Shown: positions 8,153-18,012, numbered from the stretch's first letter. The stretch: DNA of 64,000 nucleotides from Ktedonosporobacter rubrisoli (GCF_004208415.1 NZ_CP035758.1:7130001-7194000), one strand, 5' to 3'. Numbers and translations: made by a program. The notes: generated by a model from the sequence alone, not told the origin.

Positions 8153-10084
8153 TTAAAGATTCTCGATAGCGACGGGCTCTATCTGATCGGCGGGCTCAAA
8201 GCCAAAGATTCTTGAATAGAAGTACAGCTCCGCCTCTAACGTACGTTTGATGTTCTCGGCACGGCGGAAACCATGCTGTTCGCCCTCATAGGCAACATAC
8301 GCTACCGGCAGCTTCTTGGCCTTTAGAGCCTCAACCATGCGTTCGGCCTGGTTGGGCAGAACTACCTTATCTTCAAGGCCCTGGAAGAAGATGACCGGGC
8401 AAGAAAGCTTATTGGTAAAGTTAATGGCCGAGCGTTGATAATACAGATCGGCCTTCTCGGGGTAAGGTCCAACCATACCATCCAGATAGCGCGACTCGAA
8501 CTTATGCGTATCGCGCAACAGGCCCATCAGATCGCTCACGCCAAAATGGCTGGCTCCAGCCGCGAAAATATCGCGGAAGGTCAAGGCACAGAGCGTCGTA
8601 TAGCCGCCAGCGCTGCCACCCCGAATCGCCAGACGGCGACCATCGGCAAGACCGCGTTCAACAAGATACTTCGCGGCATTGACGCAATCATCAACATCAA
8701 CGATTCCCCATTGACCACGCAGCCTTTCGCGATACGCGCGCCCATAGGCTGTGCTGCCACCATAATTTACATCGATCACCGCAAAGCCCCGACTGGTCCA
8801 GAACTGAATGCCTGCATTAAAGGCATTAACTGTTTGCGCAGTTGGCCCGCCATGGCTAAGAACCAGCAAAGGTGGTAGTTCGCCTTCAGGCGCCTGATAG
8901 TCAGCATTGTGCGGCGGGTAATAATAGGCATAGGCGCTTAGCCCATTCTCGGTTGGGAATTCGATGGATTGCGGCTCTGATATATAGGCCTGCTTCACTT
9001 TTACTTTGCTCGCCTGGCGCAAAACCTCAGCCTTATTAGCACTCAAATTAAGCTGCAAGAGCGTCTGATCCTCCGCCGGAGATGCGGCTTCAAAGACAGC
9101 ATAGCCATTACTTGCCTGAATATTAGTAAAGGTTGAATAAGGCAACTCAATGGGGGTAAGCTGTCCATTTGTAGTATCGAGCCTTGCCAGGTGCTCTATC
9201 CCCTTAGCTGTGTACCAGCAAATAATGCTCTGCGCCGAAGCAAAGGCGTAGGTAGACATCCCAAAGATCCACTGTGGCACGCCAAACTCGGCCTCTTGCT
9301 CATGAAGGGCCTCAATCTGTCCATTGCGCCAGCGATAAATGTTCCACCAGTTGGTGCGGTCAGAAATAAAATAGAGGCTTCCGTCAGGCGACCAGGATGG
9401 TTGGAAGATAGATTCGGTTTTTCCGCCGGCTACCTGCTCGGCGTGGGCAAGCGTGCCATCTACATTGAGGTCAGCAACCCATAATTCTGTGCCGTCCCAG
9501 GGCATGTTAGGATGATTCCAGGTGAGCCAGGCCAGGCGCGAACCATCAGGGCTGAGCCGAGGCGACGAGTAAAAATCATTGCCCTCGACCAGGACCTGTC
9601 CAACGCTGCCACCACTTAACGGAACGCTTGCCAGAGCATTCACAGCCTCACTCTGGCTATTCGTGTGATCCTCACGCACGCAGATCAGGCGCCCGCGCCG
9701 ACTATCAACCACCATATCGGCATAGCGCATGGCCGATTCTTGTGTTATTGGCTCTGGATCGGCTCCCGCCGTCACACGATACAGGCGCTGATCAGCAAAG
9801 TTAGCAAAATAGACTACTCCCTCACTAACAACGAAGCTTCCTCCCCCATACTCGTGAACCCGCGTGCGCGCACTGAATGGTTGCGGCGTAATATCTGAGA
9901 TAGTGCCATCAGCAGCACGGCACACAATAGCACTTCGTCCAGCCTCAGCCGGACGATTCTCAATCCAATAGATCTGTGATCCATCAAGTGCAATCTGCCC
10001 AAGACCAATACTATCTGAGACGATAAGCTCCGGCGTCACTGGCGATTTCCAGGAACCGTAGGGAGCAATCTGTGGATCATGCAT
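8153..10084 (-). CDS. Prolyl oligopeptidase (S9) family serine peptidase, acylaminoacyl-peptidase-like
   Basis: 643 residues. The N-terminal about 370 residues form a WD/YWTD-type beta-propeller with repeats such as SPRLSPDGSRLAWLTW and QPSWSPDGSLYFISDRT. The C-terminal alpha/beta hydrolase domain carries the nucleophile elbow RGGSAGGYTT (Ser491), the acid in GLEDKVV (Asp572) and the base in EGEQHGFRRAE (His604). The loop VLSHGGPT is the oxyanion region. No signal peptide, so cytosolic cleavage of short peptides with blocked or proline-containing ends is expected. It has its own terminator and probably forms a single-gene unit. Confidence 0.93.
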   Translation of the reverse strand: MHDPQIAPYGSWKSPVTPELIVSDSIGLGQIALDGSQIYWIENRPAEAGRSAIVCRAADGTISDITPQPFSARTRVHEYGGGSFVVSEGVVYFANFADQRLYRVTAGADPEPITQESAMRYADMVVDSRRGRLICVREDHTNSQSEAVNALASVPLSGGSVGQVLVEGNDFYSSPRLSPDGSRLAWLTWNHPNMPWDGTELWVADLNVDGTLAHAEQVAGGKTESIFQPSWSPDGSLYFISDRTNWWNIYRWRNGQIEALHEQEAEFGVPQWIFGMSTYAFASAQSIICWYTAKGIEHLARLDTTNGQLTPIELPYSTFTNIQASNGYAVFEAASPAEDQTLLQLNLSANKAEVLRQASKVKVKQAYISEPQSIEFPTENGLSAYAYYYPPHNADYQAPEGELPPLLVLSHGGPTAQTVNAFNAGIQFWTSRGFAVIDVNYGGSTAYGRAYRERLRGQWGIVDVDDCVNAAKYLVERGLADGRRLAIRGGSAGGYTTLCALTFRDIFAAGASHFGVSDLMGLLRDTHKFESRYLDGMVGPYPEKADLYYQRSAINFTNKLSCPVIFFQGLEDKVVLPNQAERMVEALKAKKLPVAYVAYEGEQHGFRRAENIKRTLEAELYFYSRIFGFEPADQIEPVAIENL

Positions 10085-10545
10085 ACAACTTTTCTCCAGG
10101 TATTGATTAATGAGTTGCTATCTGCAATAAGCTCTGCGCATACCCTTATAAGCCCTACTATCTATTTCATATGGCCTTCTCTCTCTGGTGGGTACGTATT
10201 AATCTCTTCTGCGACAGCCTGGCACCCAGCATAGAAAAGAAAGCGGCCGGGGGTATTCAGCCTGATATAGTTTTTTATTATAGCACAATAAGGAAAAGCT
10301 TGCATATTACGCAATGGTTTCTACCTTTATAAGTATTTTACATCTTATATTTAAGATACCAATAAATATTATTTATTACTCAGATACTTTTACTATTATA
10401 TATCGCCCACAAATAATGCGACCCTGCTATACACACCTCCCTTACTTTTCTCGTAAGGGAGGCCTTTAGCGTTGTTTGTCAGCTAATAAAGACGTGCCTG
10501 ATAAAAGCCCTTGAAGGTTTTTTCTACCGGGACCCCATAAAGCAC
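10085..10545. other. AT-rich intergenic region with a strong hairpin
   Basis: About 460 bases with no credible ORF. The middle (10270-10420) is very AT-rich. A perfect 10-bp hairpin, CCTCCCTTAC (10436-10445) with GTAAGGGAGG (10453-10462), lies near the 3' end of the ClbS-like gene; no T-run follows on either strand. The promoter of the S9 peptidase must lie near 10085-10200. Confidence 0.5.
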
Positions 10546-11052
10546 CTACTCCTTTGCACTGCTCTGCCAGGCCAACCAGTCGCGAATATATTGCTCATGC
10601 TCCTCATAATGTCCTCCTGGTTCGCTAAGCCATGTTATGATTGAACGTCCCCCTAACCATTCGTATGGCGTCTTCAACGCTCCCTCGTTCAGCTTTTCTA
10701 GATACCCCAAGACCTGCTGATGCGTTGCCTGAAATTCGGCTAGCACGTCTGCTAGAGGACGGTCCTTGTTCTGCAGGTAAACTTGCTCATTGGTCTTGTC
10801 TCTCACTTCCTCGGTACTCTCAAATCCTGGATCAGTCCAGCTTATACCTTGCTCGATAGCTTTCAACATTTCAAGCAGGTTCACGCGCTCCCAGAACGTA
10901 AGATGTGCGATGTGATCCTTGACCGACCAGCCATCAGTAACCCCTGGCATTTGCATCTGCTGCTCACTCAGATCCGCGATTAGCGCATCGAAATGGGTGT
11001 AGAGCGCCCGCCTCATTTCCAAAAGTTCTGCTTTGCTTTTTTGTTGCGCCAT
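10546..11052 (-). CDS. ClbS/DfsB-family four-helix-bundle protein (DinB-like)
   Basis: 168 residues. The N-terminal helix and the phrase GWSVKDHIAHLTFWER are the hallmark of the DinB/ClbS fold, with the later EWLGGRSIITWLSEPGGHYEEHEQYI contributing further histidines near a possible metal site. ClbS itself protects against colibactin by hydrolysing its cyclopropane warhead; many relatives have unknown substrates, so only the family is assigned. No partner gene is contiguous; a second DinB-like gene follows 162 bases upstream on the same strand. Confidence 0.75.
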   Translation of the reverse strand: MAQQKSKAELLEMRRALYTHFDALIADLSEQQMQMPGVTDGWSVKDHIAHLTFWERVNLLEMLKAIEQGISWTDPGFESTEEVRDKTNEQVYLQNKDRPLADVLAEFQATHQQVLGYLEKLNEGALKTPYEWLGGRSIITWLSEPGGHYEEHEQYIRDWLAWQSSAKE

Positions 11053-11214
11053 ATTTTTAGCTCCTACTACTATCTTTCAACTCCTTCTTTGAGTATAGCA
11101 GTAAATACGGTTATACCGAGTCCTGATAGCGGCCAACCTCTTTTCCAAACCAAAAGGCCAGCGCTGCAGCAATAACAACGCCAGCCTTCTGGAACACGTT
11201 TCGGACACCAGGAA

Positions 11215-11730
11215 TTACATAGGATAGCCACGCGAGCCCTGAAGGCCCTTGAGGCAGGAGATCTCCCCACACATATTATCTATGTGCCCCAGCACCAATC
11301 TGCTAAGGATATAGCCTGCAGTAGTTTGTCCCAGGCCAAAGCTCGTCAGATCAATAGGGCGCTCCAGGTCAGCATCGCTCAGCGTAGCCAGGTAGGCGTC
11401 TGTAGCCTCGTGAACCGCCTGAGCATAGCGGCGCAGGGCTGGCAGATCTACTTGAACGCGGCGTGCCCATTCGGCAGTTGACAACGGTTGAATCTCGCTA
11501 ACGCCGGTTCTCTCAGCCCAGCTAGAAGCAAAGAGCGGCGCCCCACCTTTGAGGATCATATTAATGGCAGCATCCTCACTGGCCACGGCATGAACATAGG
11601 TAGCGGCCAGGGGATTGGCCTTGCCAGGAGGTGCCCAGTGAGCCTGTTCGGGCGTGACATCATCCATAGTCGCCTCTAGAAATCCATGAGCCTGCTTTAT
11701 CTGTTCGCGTAGAAGAGCAATTGCATCCAT
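11215..11730 (-). CDS. DinB-family protein
   Basis: 171 residues, all-helical. MDAIALLREQIKQAHGFLEATMDDVTPEQAHW is a DinB N-terminal helix, with conserved histidines in AHWAPP, TYVHAVASEDA and LGHIDNMCGEI that match the metal triad positions of the DinB fold. Family members are metal-dependent thiol transferases or damage-induced proteins; no specific reaction can be assigned. Same strand as the ClbS-like gene, but the 162-base gap leaves cotranscription uncertain. Confidence 0.75.
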   Translation of the reverse strand: MDAIALLREQIKQAHGFLEATMDDVTPEQAHWAPPGKANPLAATYVHAVASEDAAINMILKGGAPLFASSWAERTGVSEIQPLSTAEWARRVQVDLPALRRYAQAVHEATDAYLATLSDADLERPIDLTSFGLGQTTAGYILSRLVLGHIDNMCGEISCLKGLQGSRGYPM

Positions 11731-12064
11731 AATCTAAGTTACCTTTCTCTCTATTAGCGGACCCCGATTTATTTGTGGGAGCCACTCCGCCAGTCCGTAC
11801 TTAGCGATCACTCTTAGCATAAGCATGGAGCGCTGCCATTACCATGAAAAGTGCTGCCAAAGGCTGCCAGTTTTCGTATATAAAGACCATCTTTCCAGTT
11901 TCGGACCGGAACACAGCGCTTTAAAGTTCAAAAAACCGGCATAGAGAAAGAGGCTTGTCTGACCCTGCGGAGGAGAAAGGCTTTTCATAAAGGGGGCAGA
12001 CAGTGTACGATAAGAGCAACACCCTGAAAGCAGTGGGGCAAAGATCCTAAACGAGGTTTCAATT
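11731..12064. other. Intergenic region between divergent DinB and CGNR genes
   Basis: About 330 bases holding the start regions of two divergent genes. No ORF with coding character and no clear dyad comparable to the one at 5490 was seen; an inexact TTCGGACCGGAAC dyad lies near 11900. Promoters not convincingly placed. Confidence 0.4.
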
Positions 12065-12625
12065 ATGGAAAGTGCATGCCTTGACTTTATCAATAGCGAA
12101 TTTCGCGATCTGCGTGGACGCTGGATCAGAGATTATTTATTGGAGCCCACCTGGCTAGAACGGTTTCTTACTCAGTGGAATTTACAGGTCAGCGAGGCGG
12201 CCAGCCCCGAAATTATCACAGACCTACTTGCCCTGCGTAAATTCTTGAGGGGTCTGATTGAGAGACTCAGCACTGGCCCACTTACGCCCGAAGACATGAC
12301 TGCATTGAACAGTATTATGCATAAAGCACCTGTAAAGCGTAGCTTGAACTATTGGCACGGCAGCTATCAGCTAGAGCTTGCGCCCCAGCTGCGCGATTGG
12401 CGCTGGGTTCAGGCCGAAATCGCCGCCTCCTTCGTAGAGCTGCTCACACAGCACGATCCCCGCAACATCAAAATCTGCGAAAATAGCGATTGCCTCGCAG
12501 TCTTCTACGACGAAAGCCGCAGCCATACCCGTCGATTTTGCACCTCTGACAAATGTGCAAATCTTTTGAAGGTGAGGCGTTTTCGGGCGCGCCACCAGAG
12601 GAGTGCAAGCGTCTCCATCTCTTAG
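12065..12625 (+). CDS. CGNR zinc-finger protein 2 (degenerate CGNR signature)
   Basis: 186 residues. N-terminal CLDFINSEFRDLRGRW and LLALRKFLRGLIERLS are the usual ABATE start and the L-x-LRxxLR helix. The C-terminal finger reads CENSDCLAVFYDESRSHTRRFCTSDKCANLLKVRRFRARH: the four cysteines are kept, but the CGNR signature is changed to CANL. Likely a DNA-binding regulator like its paralogues. It is divergent from the DinB-family gene, which could be its target; no operator is obvious. Shorter than paralogues 1 and 3. Confidence 0.83.
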   Translation: MESACLDFINSEFRDLRGRWIRDYLLEPTWLERFLTQWNLQVSEAASPEIITDLLALRKFLRGLIERLSTGPLTPEDMTALNSIMHKAPVKRSLNYWHGSYQLELAPQLRDWRWVQAEIAASFVELLTQHDPRNIKICENSDCLAVFYDESRSHTRRFCTSDKCANLLKVRRFRARHQRSASVSIS

Positions 12626-12646
12626 CCGCCCATCAGGCAGACATAG

Positions 12647-12688
12647 TTATGGCGCTGCCACATCCTTAGATGTAGAGTAGCGCCATAA
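12647..12688 (+). terminator. Hairpin terminator after CGNR gene 2
   Basis: TTATGGCGCT (12647-12656) pairs perfectly with AGCGCCATAA (12679-12688), with an inner ACATC/GATGT pairing in the loop. TTTCTCTTTT follows on the plus strand. Lies between convergent genes, so it may serve both. Confidence 0.7.
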
Positions 12689-12710
12689 ACTGATTTCTCT
12701 TTTGTCCAGA

Positions 12711-12741
12711 TCTCTCATCTCGCGAACTAGCGAGACAGAGA
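12711..12741 (-). terminator. Hairpin at the end of the nuo operon
   Basis: TCTCT-ca-TCTCG pairs with CGAGA-c-AGAGA around an 8-base loop, right after the nuoN stop. It lacks a clear T-run; together with the hairpin at 12647-12688 it probably ends the nuo transcript. Confidence 0.5.
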
Positions 12742-12748
12742 GCCACAT

Positions 12749-14455
12749 TTACTTGAGCATGGTTTGAGCCGCCATCTGGGCCAGATTGACCAACCAGAAG
12801 GGCAGGACAGTACCCATGGCCAGCGTACCCAGAGCCGCTAGAGCCAGGCCAACCCAGGCAAAGGCGTTCAAGCCAGTGGCCTGGCTTTCCTCGATCTCTA
12901 CAGTGGCCGGCTCGTTAACCTTCGCCAGCTTCCCGCTCACCGGCTTAACGGCCACAGCTGTAGCCAGGCCACCACTCACTGTGCGTGCGGATGCCTTTGT
13001 GCGGGCCGAACCACGCGCAGAGCTCGCCGGAGCGGAACCCGAGCCACCCGCACTGGCTGTAGCAACCGCCGGTGCTGCCGCCTGTTCCATAAACATACCG
13101 GCAATGATGCGCAGGTAGTAATACATACCCAGCACACTTGCCAGCACGCCGATTATCAACAGCTCAGGATGGCCGCCAACCAGGGCCGCATAGAACAAGT
13201 AGTATTTTGCCGCGAAACCAGCCATCGGCGGAAAACCGGCAAGGGCCAGCAGGAAGAAGGCCAGCAGGCCAGCTAAAAGCGGACGGCGATACCACAGGCC
13301 GCGCAGATCGCTGGCATTGCTTCCCGAATTATCGACATGCTCAAGCATGGAAACGACGCCAAAGGCTCCCAGATTCAGGAAGGTATAGCAGAGCAGGTAG
13401 AAGAGGATGGCCGAAGCCCCCAGTGTCTTCCCAACCACAATCCCGATCAGCAGATAGCCAGCATGTGCGACGCTGGAATAAGCCAGCAGGCGTTTGACGT
13501 TGCTCTGTACCAGAGCCATAAGATTGCCGCCGACAATCGTCAGCACGGCAATCGCCCAGACAACCGGGACCCAATCGGCCCGTGCCGGATCGAAGATGAA
13601 GCCAAAGACGCGCGCAAAGGCAATCAAGGCAGCGGCCTTCGTACCCACCGACATAAAGGCAGTCACCGGCGCCGGCGCGCCCTGATAGACATCGGGGGTC
13701 CAGGCCTGGAAAGGCACAGCCGAGATCTTGAAGGCAAAGCCCACAATCAGCAAGCCCATGGCGATAATCAGCAGGATTGGCCGCGCGCCAGCCGCCGAGT
13801 GGGCCAGCGTCGTATTAACAAAGTTTGCCACACCTATAAACGACGTACTGCCCGTCGCTCCATAGGTCAAGGCGACGCCATAGAGCAGGATGGCCGAAGC
13901 AAAAGAGCTGAGCAGGAAGTACTTCATGCCCGATTCCTGCGAAGCCTTGCGGCGCGCCACAAAGCTACACAGAATATACAGAGCCAGCGAGAGCATTTCC
14001 AGGCCCAGGAAAACCGTAATAAAGCTCGTTGCCGCCGCCATTAACATCATACCAACAGTAGCAAAGAGCAGTAAGGCATAATATTCGCCCTGGTGTACCA
14101 GGTTCAAGCGCTTGAGGTAAGGCGGAGAAAACAGCACGCCTAATGCGCTGGCGCTCAGAATGATGAGATAGGCAAACAGTGTTCCCCAATCGGACCCCAC
14201 CATCTCATTAAACGCCCTGTGCTGGTCTCCGCTGACAAAGAGTACAATCGTAGCGGCTAACGCTCCCGCCAGGCCCAGCAGCGCCACTACAGGCAAGATC
14301 GCGAAGTTAGCGGGACCGCTATGCTTCGTTCTCTTCTCGCCCTCATGTGGCAACACCAGGTCCACCAGCATAAGAATGAGCGTCATCACCACCAGGATCA
14401 ACTCTGGCGCTATTCTTCCCCAATCTGCAGGGGTAACAGTGAATGTAAAAGTCAT
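12749..14455 (-). CDS. nuoN: NADH-quinone oxidoreductase subunit N
   Basis: 568 residues from the ATG at 14455, which has a GAGGT ribosome site 8 bases upstream; a longer frame to 14494 lacks one. NuoN is an antiporter-like, proton-pumping membrane subunit of complex I. Conserved signs are the helix-7/8 lysine region (GFAFKISAVPFQAWTPDVYQGAPAPVTAFMSVGTKAAA) and NVKRLLAYSSVAHAGYLL. Odd feature: a roughly 68-residue Ala/Ser/Gly/Lys-rich stretch (residues about 459-526) is inserted before the last transmembrane helix, giving a long hydrophilic loop absent from typical NuoN. Last gene of the operon. Confidence 0.96.
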   Translation of the reverse strand: MTFTFTVTPADWGRIAPELILVVMTLILMLVDLVLPHEGEKRTKHSGPANFAILPVVALLGLAGALAATIVLFVSGDQHRAFNEMVGSDWGTLFAYLIILSASALGVLFSPPYLKRLNLVHQGEYYALLLFATVGMMLMAAATSFITVFLGLEMLSLALYILCSFVARRKASQESGMKYFLLSSFASAILLYGVALTYGATGSTSFIGVANFVNTTLAHSAAGARPILLIIAMGLLIVGFAFKISAVPFQAWTPDVYQGAPAPVTAFMSVGTKAAALIAFARVFGFIFDPARADWVPVVWAIAVLTIVGGNLMALVQSNVKRLLAYSSVAHAGYLLIGIVVGKTLGASAILFYLLCYTFLNLGAFGVVSMLEHVDNSGSNASDLRGLWYRRPLLAGLLAFFLLALAGFPPMAGFAAKYYLFYAALVGGHPELLIIGVLASVLGMYYYLRIIAGMFMEQAAAPAVATASAGGSGSAPASSARGSARTKASARTVSGGLATAVAVKPVSGKLAKVNEPATVEIEESQATGLNAFAWVGLALAALGTLAMGTVLPFWLVNLAQMAAQTMLK

Positions 14456-14459
14456 CGAA

Positions 14460-14486
14460 AATACCTCGGGCACACCTGTTCGGGTG
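14460..14486 (-). other. Hairpin between nuoM and nuoN
   Basis: GGGCACACC and GGGTGTACCC pair around a short loop (one mismatch) between the nuoM stop and the nuoN ribosome site. Possible mRNA-stability or translation-coupling element. Confidence 0.4.
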
Positions 14487-14497
14487 TACCCCACGTT

Positions 14498-16027
14498 TTA
14501 CTTCACAAACGCATTTCCGAGAATCTGCAGCGTATTGACGACCGATGGCTCCAGAATAAAGGTCAACGTCGAAGGCAACAGGCCAATGAAAAAGATCAAT
14601 ACCAGCAAGGGCAACAGGGTAACAAACTCACCAAGATGAATATCGCTTAGCGTACCCTTGCGTATCAGCGTAGCGACTACACCCTGCTGCTGGCGTGGCC
14701 CCTCGGTGATCCCCTGGAAGAAACGCAGCATATACCAGGCCGCCGGAACCACGACAATCGTACCCAGAATGCCAAAGACGGCACTTGAACGGAACGTGCC
14801 CAGCAGAGCGAGAAACTCGCCTGCAAAGCTATTCAGGCCCGGTAGCCCCAACGAAGAGAGCGCAGCTATCAGCGCCACAGTTGCCAGCACAGGCACACGC
14901 GTGGCCAATCCACCAAAATCCGTAAGCTTGCGCGTACCTGTACGCGCCTCAAAGTAGCCGGCGATCAGGAAGAGGGCCGCAATCGTAATACCATGATTGA
15001 CCATCTGCAGGACCGAACCTTCAATGCCCTGAGGGTTGAAGGCAAACATACCAAGCATGATCACGCCAAGATGGCTGATACTGCTATAGGCCAGCAGACG
15101 TTTAATATCAGTCTGCGTCAGCGCCAGAACCGCGCAATAGAGAATACCAATCACTGCAAGAATTCTGAACAGCGGGGCCAGCGTCTGAATGGCATCCGGG
15201 AAGAGCGGGAGGCAGAAGCGCAGGAAGCCGTATGCACCTGTCTTGGCCATCGCCCCGGCTAGCAAGGCAGTTACCGGAGCTGGAGCCTCGCTATAGGCAT
15301 CGGGCAGCCAGCTATGGAAGGGCACAAACGGCACCTTGACGGCAAAGGCTGCGGCAAAGGCCAGCAACAACCAGAGCTGGATACCACTATTGAGCTTCGT
15401 GTTCAGCAGTGCCGCGAGATCCAGCGTATAGCTGCCACCGGCTGCCACCTGGTGATAGTAGCCAAGAGCAATGATTCCTGCCAGCATCAAGAGGCTACCC
15501 ACTGAAGTATAGAGCACAAACTTGAAGGCCGCATAGATACGGCGCTGACCACCCCAGGTTCCCACCAGGAAGTAGGCAGGGATCAGCATCAGTTCCCAGA
15601 AGATGTAGAACAGGAACAGGTTTGTTGCCAGAAAGACCCCGATCATCCCGCACTCAAAGAGCAGCATAAAGGCCATATAGTTCTTGACCTTCTGCTCAAT
15701 GCGGAATGAAGCAGCTATGCATACAGTCGTCAACAGCGTCGTCAGCACAACCAGCAACACACTAATGCCATCCACGCCCAGGCTATAATTAATGCCCAGC
15801 CCGGGAATCCAGGCCAGATTTTCGTTATAGTGGAACGTACCAAGGAAAGTCGCGCTCACAGTTGACTGCGAATAGACCAGCAAAAGGCCCAGAGAGAGCA
15901 GCAGTTCCAGCAGGGACAGAACGAGAGCCGTCCAGCGGATCGCTCCAAAGCTCTCTCGCGGCAAGAACAGAACTATAATTGCTCCCAGCAAGGGGAGGAA
16001 GGTAACGACCGAAAGAATTGGAAACAT
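14498..16027 (-). CDS. nuoM: NADH-quinone oxidoreductase subunit M
   Basis: 509 residues, about 14 transmembrane helices. Antiporter-like proton-pumping subunit. Conserved FYIFWELMLIPAYFLVGTWGG carries the key glutamate, FAVKVPFVPFHSWLPDAYSEAPAPVTALLAG the helix-7/8 lysine region, and TDIKRLLAYSSISHLGVIMLG the discontinuous helix 12 area. Normal length. 5 bases downstream of nuoL and 42 bases before nuoN. Confidence 0.97.
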   Translation of the reverse strand: MFPILSVVTFLPLLGAIIVLFLPRESFGAIRWTALVLSLLELLLSLGLLLVYSQSTVSATFLGTFHYNENLAWIPGLGINYSLGVDGISVLLVVLTTLLTTVCIAASFRIEQKVKNYMAFMLLFECGMIGVFLATNLFLFYIFWELMLIPAYFLVGTWGGQRRIYAAFKFVLYTSVGSLLMLAGIIALGYYHQVAAGGSYTLDLAALLNTKLNSGIQLWLLLAFAAAFAVKVPFVPFHSWLPDAYSEAPAPVTALLAGAMAKTGAYGFLRFCLPLFPDAIQTLAPLFRILAVIGILYCAVLALTQTDIKRLLAYSSISHLGVIMLGMFAFNPQGIEGSVLQMVNHGITIAALFLIAGYFEARTGTRKLTDFGGLATRVPVLATVALIAALSSLGLPGLNSFAGEFLALLGTFRSSAVFGILGTIVVVPAAWYMLRFFQGITEGPRQQQGVVATLIRKGTLSDIHLGEFVTLLPLLVLIFFIGLLPSTLTFILEPSVVNTLQILGNAFVK

Positions 16028-16032
16028 AACCT

Positions 16033-18009
16033 CTACCCCCTCACCGCATAATAGACAACTATCAAGACAACGCCAAACAGGATGGCCAGAGCGTAATTGC
16101 GCATATAACCAGTCTGTAGCTTGCGCAGTCCAGTGCTTGTCCCGCGCAGAACCCAGGCTATACCACGGCTACCACCATCCAGTGCATCGCCTTCCAGGAA
16201 GCGCGTTGCCGCACGCCCAAAGGCCAACACAGGCTTAATCAGCACCACAGTTAATATTTCATCAACATAGTACTTATTCAAGACCAGTTGATAGAAAGGA
16301 TTCTTACTTTCTTTATAGGCAAAGCCCTTGCCATAGCGCATCCAGGCGAACAGAATACCCAGCACAGCCAGCACGATGCTAATCCCCGTCGAGGTCCATT
16401 CCAGGGCCAGCGAGGCCTCGTGTACCTCGCCCACTGCCGGGGCCAGGAAGTTCGCCAGGGGCTGCCAGTGCGGCAGGCCAATCAGGGCAAAAGAACCCAC
16501 GAAGCCGCCGATAACCGAGAGAATACCCAGAATAATCAGAGGCGTCGACATCACAGCAGGCACTTCTTGAATATCATAGTAGCCAACCTTACCGCCATGA
16601 TGTCCACTGGCCTCCTCTTCCTCTACTTCTAGCCCGTCGTCCTCATGTGCCACAGCCGCCTCGCCGCGATAAGTCCCGTTGAAGATGCCAAAGAAGAGGC
16701 GGAACATATAAAAGGCAGTCAGGCCAGCAGTTAACAGGCCAATCGCCCAGAGCACATAATAGCTAACATCGCCGGTTGAAGAAGCCTGCGCCAGCAGTGA
16801 GCCCAGAATATCGTCTTTACTCCAGAAACCGGCAAAAGGCGGAATACCGCTGATCGCCAGGGCCGCCACAAGGAACGTCCAGAAAGTGATTGGTAAGCGG
16901 CTGCGCAAGCCCCCCATACGACGCATATCCTGCTCACCGGCCAGGGCATGGATAACCGCACCGGCACCCAGGAAGAGCAGAGCCTTGAAATAGGCATGCG
17001 TAGTTAGATGGAAGATACCGCCGGTATAGTTGTGCACGCCCTCGCTCATAAACATATAGCCAAGCTGGCTAATCGTCGAATAGGCCAGCACGCGCTTGAT
17101 ATCGAGCTGGGCGAGGGCAATCGTCGCCGCAAAGAGTGCCGTGATACCGCCGATCCAGGCCACCACATTTAAGGACACAGGCGAAAGATCAAACAGCGGA
17201 TGGGCGCGCGCCACCAGGTAAACGCCGGCGGTGACCATCGTCGCCGCGTGGATCAGCGCACTGACCGGAGTTGGACCCTCCATCGCATCGGGCAGCCACA
17301 TATAGAGCGGCAACTGCGCCGACTTGGCCGCGCAGGCCACGAAGAGCAGCAGGCAGATCGCAATCAGCGTCCCGCTCGCCGCCACACTCGCCTTGCTAAA
17401 GACATCCTGATAGGCTAGCGAGCCATAATTCTGGAAGATCAGAAAGATCGCCAGCATCAAGCCAAAGTCACCAATAACATTGATCACAAAAGCCTTGCGC
17501 GCAGCCGCCACCGGCGCCCGCCGCTCATACCAGAAACCGATAAGCAAGAAAGATGCCAGGCCCACCATGGCCCAACCAACCAGCAGAAACAGGAAATTGT
17601 CAGCCGTGACCAGCAGCACCATCGCAAAAATAAAGAAGTTAAGATATGCGAAGAAGCGCCAGAACCCCGGATCATCCTCCATATATCCTGCCGAATAGAT
17701 GTGGATCAGCAGACCCACGCCCGTCACCACCAGCAACATCGTCGCTGAGAGCGGGTCCAGAAGCAGGCCAAATTGCACTTGTAAGGAGCCTGAGACCACC
17801 CAGTTATAGATCGCCAGGTCATTCACCCGCGCCGCAGGGCTCGTACCAAGCATCGAGAAGAAATTCGTAACCGACAGCAGGAAAGCGAGGCCACAAGCCC
17901 CCCAGGCTACCGTCAGTATTCCTCCTCGTGGCATGATCCTACCCAGCAAGCCCAGAATGATGAACCCAAGCAAGGGCAGTAGCAGCACCCACAAACTCAG
18001 ATTTATCAT
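16033..18009 (-). CDS. nuoL: NADH-quinone oxidoreductase subunit L
   Basis: 658 residues. Largest proton-pumping subunit, ending in a long lateral helix. Signs: GWAMVGLASFLLIGFWYERRAPVAAARKAF, SAQLPLYMWLPDAMEGPTPVSALIHAATMVTAGVYLVAR and DIKRVLAYSTISQLGYMF. A hydrophilic acidic loop with DDGLEVEEEEASGHHGG sits near residue 465, before the helix bundle and lateral helix. Four bases separate it from nuoK, so expression is coupled. Confidence 0.97.
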   Translation of the reverse strand: MINLSLWVLLLPLLGFIILGLLGRIMPRGGILTVAWGACGLAFLLSVTNFFSMLGTSPAARVNDLAIYNWVVSGSLQVQFGLLLDPLSATMLLVVTGVGLLIHIYSAGYMEDDPGFWRFFAYLNFFIFAMVLLVTADNFLFLLVGWAMVGLASFLLIGFWYERRAPVAAARKAFVINVIGDFGLMLAIFLIFQNYGSLAYQDVFSKASVAASGTLIAICLLLFVACAAKSAQLPLYMWLPDAMEGPTPVSALIHAATMVTAGVYLVARAHPLFDLSPVSLNVVAWIGGITALFAATIALAQLDIKRVLAYSTISQLGYMFMSEGVHNYTGGIFHLTTHAYFKALLFLGAGAVIHALAGEQDMRRMGGLRSRLPITFWTFLVAALAISGIPPFAGFWSKDDILGSLLAQASSTGDVSYYVLWAIGLLTAGLTAFYMFRLFFGIFNGTYRGEAAVAHEDDGLEVEEEEASGHHGGKVGYYDIQEVPAVMSTPLIILGILSVIGGFVGSFALIGLPHWQPLANFLAPAVGEVHEASLALEWTSTGISIVLAVLGILFAWMRYGKGFAYKESKNPFYQLVLNKYYVDEILTVVLIKPVLAFGRAATRFLEGDALDGGSRGIAWVLRGTSTGLRKLQTGYMRNYALAILFGVVLIVVYYAVRG

Positions 18010-18012
18010 GTT

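Noticed and set aside
13337..14044. 235-codon plus-strand ORF
   Set aside because: Antisense to nuoN, whose frame is certain; composition Arg/His/Gln-rich as expected for a shadow.
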